Shown one piece after another: positions 1 to 5,006 of a stretch of DNA of 7,480 nucleotides (the first letter of the stretch is position 1; every line of letters begins with the position of its first letter). Below the pieces are notes generated by a model that saw only the letters and a program-made list of their open reading frames with translations, was not told where the DNA came from and did no database searches. The translations under genes were made by a program, and so were the position numbers. The stretch comes from CAAGNP01 sp964611185 (GTDB taxonomy: Bacteria > Bacteroidota > Bacteroidia > Bacteroidales > UBA932): positions 1 through 7,480 of the forward strand of contig CAZSXE010000054.1 of assembly GCA_964611185.1 (NCBI GenBank), written 5' to 3'.

Positions 1-42
1 CATTTTTATTCTATGCACAAAACAAAAAATAAGTATTTCCCT

Positions 43-207
43 CTATTTTCCACATTTCTCCCTTAGTGGGCACCCCTCGCATCCTGTAGATCCTGTGGAG
101 CGGTCGCATCCGCCGCAACGACCTTTCTTCTTGACTATTATTGCCCGGAGGGCCAATAGGAAGGCTAATACGATTATTATGAGCAGTATGATGCTTAGAA
201 TATTCAT
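43..207 (-). CDS. FeoB-associated Cys-rich membrane protein, 54 aa
   Basis: This short gene starts with ATG at 207-205 and stops with TAG at 45-43. The product begins with one strongly hydrophobic segment (about residues 2-25, rich in Ile, Leu and Val), followed by a basic KKKG stretch. It then has a compact cysteine cluster with the pattern C-x2-C-x8-C-x2-C-x5-C, ending CGK. A single membrane span plus a short Cys-rich tail, placed directly after feoB, is the signature of the FeoB-associated Cys-rich protein family. Members of that family are thought to help ferrous iron transport, perhaps by passing Fe2+ or controlling redox state on the cytoplasmic side; the mechanism is not settled. The gene begins 13 nt after the feoAB stop, with no clear Shine-Dalgarno, so it is probably co-transcribed and translated from the feoAB message. 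Family assignment rests on architecture and position rather than on a long alignment. Confidence 0.87.
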   Translation of the reverse strand: MNILSIILLIIIVLAFLLALRAIIVKKKGRCGGCDRSTGSTGCEGCPLREKCGK

Positions 208-220
208 TGGACGAAAGTCT

Positions 221-2590
221 TTATATCAATCCTAAAATTACTCCCAAAAGATGGACTAAGTATGCTACAAACCACGCTATTGCACACTGTCCTATGACCA
301 CCCCTACTGCCCATTTTCCGCCAAGTTCCCGTTTTACGGAAGTAATGGCGGCGACACAGGGGGTATATAGAAGTACAAATACTAAAAACACAATCGCATT
401 CATCGGGGTAAACACAGAACTTAAAGCAGACACTGTACCTCCGTAAAGAACTGATAATGTGGAAACTACACTCTCCTTAGCCATAAAACCGGTGATTAGG
501 GATGTGGATATTTTCCAGTCCGCGAACCCGAGAGGTCCGAAAACAGGAGCTATGAAACCAGCCACGATGGCCAATATGCTATCTTGAGAATCCTGAACGA
601 CATTGAGCTTCAGATCAAAAGATTGGAGAAACCAAATAATGATGGTAGCCACGAATATCACTGTAAATGCTCTATTGATAAAATCTTTAGCCTTGTCCCA
701 CAACAGATGTCCCACATTTTTAACCCCCGGCATACGATAATTAGGAAGTTCCATAACAAAGGGGACCGGAGATCCTCTGAAAACAGATTTTTTCATAAGA
801 AGTGCGATGAGTATCCCTACTATTATCCCGAGGAAATAGAGAGAAATCATCACGAGAGCAGCATATCCGGGGAAAAACAGAGCAGAAAAGAGGGCATAGA
901 TCGGTAGCTTGGCAGAGCAGCTCATAAATGGGGTGAGGAGAATCGTCATCTTACGATCCCTCTCCGAGGGAAGGGTACGACTCGCCATAATTCCGGGGAC
1001 AGTACATCCGAATCCTATCAACATTGGGACGATACTTCGTCCCGATAGACCTATTTTCCTTAAAAGTTTGTCCATTACAAATGCTACTCTCGCCATATAA
1101 CCACTATCTTCCAAAATGGAGAGGAAGAAAAACAGCACTACAATATATGGAAGGAAACTGAGAACAGTCCCCACTCCTGCAAAAATCCCCTCTACCACCA
1201 ATGAATGAACCACAGGGTTTATTCCATATTGGGTAAGACCTATATCGGTCCAATGAGTGAGCCACTCGATTCCATCATTCAAAAGCCCCGAAAGCCATTC
1301 CCCCAGAACGCCAAAAGTAAGCCAAAAAACCAGACCCATAATGGCGATGAAAGCTGGTATGGCTGTCCATTTCCCTGTCAAGATCTTATCGAGCCTCACA
1401 CTTCTTTTGTGTTCTTTACTCTCTCGCGGTCTTATCACGGTAGCTGAACATATCTCCGAGATAAAATCATACCTCATATCTGCAATCGCAGCAGCATGAT
1501 CAAGTCCCCTCTCCTCCTCCATCTGCTTTATGAGGTGACGAAGCATCTCCCTTTCATTATCCTCAAGCCTGAGCCTCTTTAAAATATCCTTATCCCCCTC
1601 GGCAAGCTTGCAGGCGGCAAACCTAAGGGGAATATCTGAGTTTTGGGCATGGTCATCAATAAGATGCATAATGGCATGAATACCTCTGTGAACAGCACCG
1701 TTGTGATCTTGCGGTGAACAGAAGTCAGCACGACCCGGACGCTCCTGATTTTGCGCAACATGAATTGCGTGATCGACAAGCTCGTCAATACCCTCGTTTT
1801 TTGCCGCTGAAATGGGAATAACAGGAATACCCAAACGCCGCTCCATCTCATTGACGAGAATCGTCCCACCATTGGCACGCACCTCATCCATCATATTCAA
1901 AGCAAGAACCATCGGTATATTGAGTTCCATAAGCTGCATAGTGAGATAAAGATTCCTCTCAATATTTGTCGCATCGACAATATTTATTATCCCTTTGGGC
2001 TTGTTTTCAAGGATAAACTGGCGAGTTACCATCTCCTCACTCGTGTATGGAGAGAGGGAATAAATACCGGGGAGGTCTGTGACTACGGTATTAGGATGTT
2101 TTTTTATCATTCCATCCTTCCTATCGACTGTAACTCCCGGGAAATTACCCACATGCTGACTTGAGCCTGTCAATTGATTAAATAGTGTCGTTTTACCGCA
2201 ATTTTGATTTCCTGCCAAGGCAAATGTGAGAAGAGTCCCCTCCGGAAGAGGCTTTGCATCGCTTTTTAAATGATAAACGCCCCCCTCACCAAGTCCGGGG
2301 TGCGTTCCGACAGAACGATGCTCATCTTTTTTCACGCTTTTTTCAGAATCGACTTCGCCTTTTATATAGACACTGTCTATGACAATATTTTTCGCATCCG
2401 CAATTCTGAGGGTAAGTTCGTAACCTCTAATTCTCAACTCCATCGGGTCACCCAAAGGGGCCATCTTTATAAGAGTAATTTCTACCCCCGGGACTACCCC
2501 CATATCGAGAAAATGATGCCTCAGCGACCCACTTCCCCCCACAGAGACGATAGTCGCAGTCTGTCCAACTTTAAGTTCGTTTAATGTCAT
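221..2590 (-). CDS. feoB: FeoA-FeoB fusion ferrous iron transporter, 789 aa
   Basis: This is the inner-membrane Fe2+ importer with the regulatory FeoA domain fused to the N-terminus, an arrangement common in Bacteroidota. Residues 1 to about 76 form the SH3-like FeoA domain (MTLNELKVGQ start, LDMGVVPG), then a charged, Gly-rich linker to about 120. The G domain carries all motifs: G1 GNQNCGKTT at 127-135, G2 Thr154, G3 DLPG at 172-175, G4 NMMD at 232-235 and G5 SAA at 261-263. A helical region follows, and the membrane part runs from about 405 to the end, with at least eight hydrophobic segments. The gate motifs are intact: GFGCTVPG (Cys529), SCSAKLP (Cys558) and YTPC (Cys745). Length is as expected for a fusion and no frameshift is seen. 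The ATG at 2590 is the natural FeoA start. The 75-nt gap after iorB, with its own promoter-like element, suggests separate transcription. No Fur or DtxR box could be recognised. Confidence 0.97.
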   Translation of the reverse strand: MTLNELKVGQTATIVSVGGSGSLRHHFLDMGVVPGVEITLIKMAPLGDPMELRIRGYELTLRIADAKNIVIDSVYIKGEVDSEKSVKKDEHRSVGTHPGLGEGGVYHLKSDAKPLPEGTLLTFALAGNQNCGKTTLFNQLTGSSQHVGNFPGVTVDRKDGMIKKHPNTVVTDLPGIYSLSPYTSEEMVTRQFILENKPKGIINIVDATNIERNLYLTMQLMELNIPMVLALNMMDEVRANGGTILVNEMERRLGIPVIPISAAKNEGIDELVDHAIHVAQNQERPGRADFCSPQDHNGAVHRGIHAIMHLIDDHAQNSDIPLRFAACKLAEGDKDILKRLRLEDNEREMLRHLIKQMEEERGLDHAAAIADMRYDFISEICSATVIRPRESKEHKRSVRLDKILTGKWTAIPAFIAIMGLVFWLTFGVLGEWLSGLLNDGIEWLTHWTDIGLTQYGINPVVHSLVVEGIFAGVGTVLSFLPYIVVLFFFLSILEDSGYMARVAFVMDKLLRKIGLSGRSIVPMLIGFGCTVPGIMASRTLPSERDRKMTILLTPFMSCSAKLPIYALFSALFFPGYAALVMISLYFLGIIVGILIALLMKKSVFRGSPVPFVMELPNYRMPGVKNVGHLLWDKAKDFINRAFTVIFVATIIIWFLQSFDLKLNVVQDSQDSILAIVAGFIAPVFGPLGFADWKISTSLITGFMAKESVVSTLSVLYGGTVSALSSVFTPMNAIVFLVFVLLYTPCVAAITSVKRELGGKWAVGVVIGQCAIAWFVAYLVHLLGVILGLI

Positions 2591-2600
2591 AATATAAATG

Positions 2601-2608
2601 CAAAAATA
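2601..2608 (-). promoter_or_regulatory. candidate -7 promoter element for feoAB
   Basis: Read on the minus strand the bases are TATTTTTG, a full match to the Bacteroidota -7 consensus TAnnTTTG, ending 10 nt before the feoAB ATG. No TTTG at the usual 17-23 nt upstream was found, so this is half a promoter at best. The same 11 bases (TGCAAAAATAA on the plus strand, 2599-2609) recur in front of iorA. In A/T-rich DNA such 8-mers also occur by chance. Confidence 0.3.
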
Positions 2609-2665
2609 ACAAAAAGGGGAACTTAATGCTATATAATATTTAAAAGATTAAGAATGTAAGCCTAT

Positions 2666-3229
2666 CTATCTCTTTCCGGCTCGAAATGCTTTAATATTCA
2701 TCTCTACTACTTCTTCACCTTTTCTTGCAAAAATTCTGCGGATTCCCTCTTCAAATTTTTCAGAGGGAAGGCCCAGCAAATGACTGCAAGCACCAAGTAG
2801 AACGATATTGGCTCCTCTCGGATTACCGGCATCCGCCGCAATTTTATCGACATCAAGAACGATACAATTCTTGATTGAATGGAGTTCGTCGAGAAGAGTG
2901 TTCTGATCGGGGTAATTAGGAATATTGATAAAAGGAGCTGAATTGGTCACAATCCATCCATCTTCTGCAAGATATGGAAGATACCTTAGAGCTTCCATAG
3001 GTTCAAGTGAAATAATCAAGTCGGCGCACCCTCTCGGTATTAAATCTGATGCAATTTCTTCAGAAGAAATTCTCAAATTGGACTGAACATCTCCCCCTCT
3101 TTGGCTCATTCCGTGTACTTCTGCTTGTTTGATAAAGAGCCCCTCTTTAATGGAGGCTTCCCCTATTACTGTGGCGATGGAGAGAATCCCCTGTCCACCT
3201 ACTCCTGCCAATATTATATCTTTTTTCAT
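2666..3229 (-). CDS. iorB: indolepyruvate ferredoxin oxidoreductase, beta subunit, 187 aa
   Basis: This is the small subunit of the enzyme that oxidatively decarboxylates indolepyruvate, phenylpyruvate and related aryl-2-oxo acids to aryl-acyl-CoA in the cytoplasm. It belongs to the gamma-type domain family of 2-oxoacid:acceptor oxidoreductases. The start MKKDIILAGVGGQG at 3229 is chosen because it puts the conserved AGVGGQG loop at residues 8-14, as in family members. The longer reading frame from 3292 would add 21 unrelated residues and overlap the end of iorA. Other family marks are EVHGMSQRGG (37-46), which is near-invariant in IorB, and NPRGANIVLLGA (136-147). Length is normal for IorB (about 190). 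The gene follows iorA by 23 nt, so the subunits are almost certainly made from one mRNA. No Shine-Dalgarno precedes the ATG; the leader is A/T-rich. Confidence 0.95.
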   Translation of the reverse strand: MKKDIILAGVGGQGILSIATVIGEASIKEGLFIKQAEVHGMSQRGGDVQSNLRISSEEIASDLIPRGCADLIISLEPMEALRYLPYLAEDGWIVTNSAPFINIPNYPDQNTLLDELHSIKNCIVLDVDKIAADAGNPRGANIVLLGACSHLLGLPSEKFEEGIRRIFARKGEEVVEMNIKAFRAGKR

Positions 3230-3252
3230 CGTATTTAATCGTTTATAATTGT

Positions 3253-4896
3253 TTATTTTTGCCTGCTGTGTCTCTTGAATGTCTGGATGCACTCTCTGCG
3301 TGGGATAATAACAGAGACACCTTGGTACTCTATTTCTTCCTTTATTATCTCTTTTATTTGCGGCATATTTTTAGGTAGTGGAACGACTACTCTTATATGT
3401 TTTTCATCCACTCCTACCGCTTTACATATTGCTTCAAGTTTTGTGGTTCCGGCAGAGTCTTGTCCGCCGGTCATACCTGTGGTGAGGTTGTCTGAAATTA
3501 CTACTACTATGTTCGCATTGGCGTTAGCTGCATCAAGAAGTCCTGTGATTCCGGAATGGGTAAAAGTAGAATCTCCTATCACTGCCACTGAAGGGAATTG
3601 TCCTGCATCTGCTGCCCCCTTGGCCATAGTGATGGAGGCACCCATGTCGATGGTGGAATTAATGGCTCTGAAGGGGGGAAGCGCCCCTAAAGTGTAGCAT
3701 CCTATATCGCTGAAAACTTTGTGATGGGGATACTCTTGAAGGGCCTCATTGAGCGAAGCGTACATATCTCGGTGACCGCAGCCCATACAGAGCGCAGGAG
3801 GTCTCGGTACTACATTTTTACTCGGAGCGAAAGTATTATGAGGTTTAAGCCCGAGGGCAATACGAACGCTGTCCGGGGTCAATTCGCCTGTTCTTGGTAG
3901 AATTCCGGGCATTTCCGGGATATTGCCACCGGCGAGTCTTCCGAGGATACGGCACTTAGGTGCAATAACACCTGCTATCATCTCCTCTAAGAAAGGCTGA
4001 CCCTCTTCCATTACAATAATGGATTTACATTCCTGCGCCATTTTGTTAATAAGATCCTCCGGCACAGGGTATTGTGAGATTTTGAGGATGGGGTGATTGA
4101 AAGATTTGTCGATATTTTCTTTTAGATAATTGTATGCAATTCCGCAAGCTATTATCCCGACACTTTTATCGTTTCCCTCTATATATTGATTCCATGGAGA
4201 TTTCGATGAATTTTTACCTAAATTCTCATAATTGGATATAACCACAGGGTATTTCTTTCTCGAATTGGCAGGGAGAAGAATCCATGAGGAAGGGTTTTTC
4301 GGGTAATGGATATCTTCTATGGGCTTGGCCTGCTCACTTATATTGACTACTGCCCTTGAATGAGCCATTCTGGTAGTAACCCTCAAAAGAACCGGTGTAT
4401 CATTGCTCTCGGAGAGAGCGAAAGCGTAATCCATCATATCATAAGCCTCCTGCTGTGAAGAGGGTTCGAGAACGGGAACAAAGGCGAATTTTCCATAAAA
4501 GCGGGAATCCTGCTCATCCTGGGAGGAGTGCATCGAAGGATCATCTGCCGCCACTACCACTACTCCACCGTTAACTCCCGACATGGCGGAATTTACAAAT
4601 GGATCAGCCGCCACATTCATCCCCACATGTTTCATACACACCAAAGCTCTTTTTCCTACATAAGAGACACCGAGGGCTGCTTCCATAGCAGTTTTTTCGT
4701 TTGTACACCAACGATTATGTATATTTCTCTCTTTCGTAATGGGAAGAGACTGTATAAATTCAGTGATTTCGGTAGATGGGGTACCCGGATAGGCATAGAC
4801 ACCTGAGATTCCGGAATTGACAGCGCCGATGGCTATCGCTTCATCTCCTAATAAAAGCCTTTTAATTTTTACCATTTTATGTGATTTTTGTTTCAT
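3253..4896 (-). CDS. iorA: indolepyruvate ferredoxin oxidoreductase, alpha subunit, 547 aa
   Basis: This is the large, thiamine-diphosphate-dependent subunit that acts with IorB on aryl-2-oxo acids. The N-terminal pyrimidine-binding domain shows LLLGDEAIAIGA and YPGTPSTEI (36-44). A central domain covers about 245-350. The C-terminal TPP-binding domain has ALCMGCGHRD (368-377) and the Mg/TPP motif running from GDS at 441-443 to Asn470, followed by TGMTGGQD (473-480). The protein ends soon after IPRREC (531-536) with a basic tail. Archaeal IorA continues there into a two-cluster ferredoxin domain, which is missing here with no sign of a frameshift, so electrons must leave by another route. An internal ATG at 4875 (Met8, MVKIKR) is an equally plausible start and matches relatives as well as the ATG at 4896. 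The gene is divergent from the sensor kinase and has a candidate promoter element at 4913-4920. Subunit identity is firm; true in vivo substrate is inferred from the family. Confidence 0.95.
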   Translation of the reverse strand: MKQKSHKMVKIKRLLLGDEAIAIGAVNSGISGVYAYPGTPSTEITEFIQSLPITKERNIHNRWCTNEKTAMEAALGVSYVGKRALVCMKHVGMNVAADPFVNSAMSGVNGGVVVVAADDPSMHSSQDEQDSRFYGKFAFVPVLEPSSQQEAYDMMDYAFALSESNDTPVLLRVTTRMAHSRAVVNISEQAKPIEDIHYPKNPSSWILLPANSRKKYPVVISNYENLGKNSSKSPWNQYIEGNDKSVGIIACGIAYNYLKENIDKSFNHPILKISQYPVPEDLINKMAQECKSIIVMEEGQPFLEEMIAGVIAPKCRILGRLAGGNIPEMPGILPRTGELTPDSVRIALGLKPHNTFAPSKNVVPRPPALCMGCGHRDMYASLNEALQEYPHHKVFSDIGCYTLGALPPFRAINSTIDMGASITMAKGAADAGQFPSVAVIGDSTFTHSGITGLLDAANANANIVVVISDNLTTGMTGGQDSAGTTKLEAICKAVGVDEKHIRVVVPLPKNMPQIKEIIKEEIEYQGVSVIIPRRECIQTFKRHSRQK

Positions 4897-4897
4897 T

Positions 4898-4949
4898 TTA
4901 TTCTATAATTTGCAAAAATAATTAATTTTATTTACAAATTATAGAATAA
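4898..4949. repeat. perfect 15-bp inverted repeat, 22-nt spacer
   Basis: TTATTCTATAATTTG at 4898-4912 is repeated exactly as its reverse complement at 4935-4949. It lies in the divergent region between iorA and the kinase, and its left end is 2 bp from the iorA start codon. A 15-of-15 match is more than A/T richness alone would readily give. There is no G/C-rich stem or one-sided T-run, so a terminator is unlikely. It could be an operator for a dimeric regulator, or two face-to-face promoter-like elements, since each arm reads TATAATTTG towards the spacer. Confidence 0.8.
4913..4920 (-). promoter_or_regulatory. candidate -7 promoter element for iorA
   Basis: The minus strand reads TATTTTTG, a full match to TAnnTTTG, ending 16 nt before the iorA ATG at 4896. 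A TTTG lies upstream at 4938-4935, inside the right arm of the inverted repeat, but the spacing of 14 nt is shorter than the usual 17-23. The element sits in the spacer of the inverted repeat, so a protein bound to the repeat would block it. Confidence 0.32.
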
Positions 4950-4970
4950 TTGTTTAATGATATAAATAAT

Positions 4971-5002
4971 TTTGTGATTTTGATTATTGATTATTAATTT
5001 TG
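4971..5002 (+). promoter_or_regulatory. candidate Bacteroidota promoter for the sensor kinase
   Basis: TTTG at 4971-4974 and TAATTTTG at 4995-5002 are separated by 20 nt, matching the two-part Bacteroidota consensus (TTTG, 17-23 nt, TAnnTTTG). The second box ends only 4 nt before the ATG at 5007, so transcription from it would start at or next to the start codon and give a nearly leaderless message. A second full -7 match, TAATTTTG at 4967-4974, lacks a TTTG at good spacing but would leave a leader of roughly 28 nt. The region is very A/T-rich, so chance matches are possible. Confidence 0.4.
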
Positions 5003-5006
5003 TTAA

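Noticed and set aside
127..135. Gln in the FeoB G1 motif (GNQNCGKTT at FeoAB residues 127-135, about bases 2186-2212) instead of the E. coli GNPN form
   Set aside because: The GxxxxGKT core is intact and, from memory, this variant is common in FeoB proteins of anaerobes, so it is not a sign of lost GTPase function. The start and end given here are residue numbers.
2622..2652. Short inverted repeat CTTAAT...ATTAAG after iorB, followed on the minus strand by CCCCTTTTTT, as a possible terminator
   Set aside because: The stem is only 6 bp and A/T-rich with a 19-nt loop, and the T-run is separated from it; too weak to call a terminator.
2591..2665. Fur- or DtxR-type operator upstream of feoAB
   Set aside because: No 19-bp palindrome resembling either consensus could be found by eye in the gap.
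3230..3292. Longer iorB start at 3292
   Set aside because: It adds 21 residues without family similarity and overlaps iorA; the ATG at 3229 gives the standard IorB N-terminus.
3275..3697. Plus-strand 140-residue open frame opposite iorA, and similar open frames opposite feoAB and the kinase
   Set aside because: Their sequences are antisense shadows of well-supported genes, with no recognisable domain or start context of their own.
4977..4988. 12-bp direct repeat ATTTTGATTATT flanking the kinase (4977-4988 and 7376-7387), as possible insertion target-site duplication
   Set aside because: Both copies are low-complexity A/T sequence near promoter-like boxes, and there are no terminal repeats or mobility genes; chance or promoter similarity explains them.
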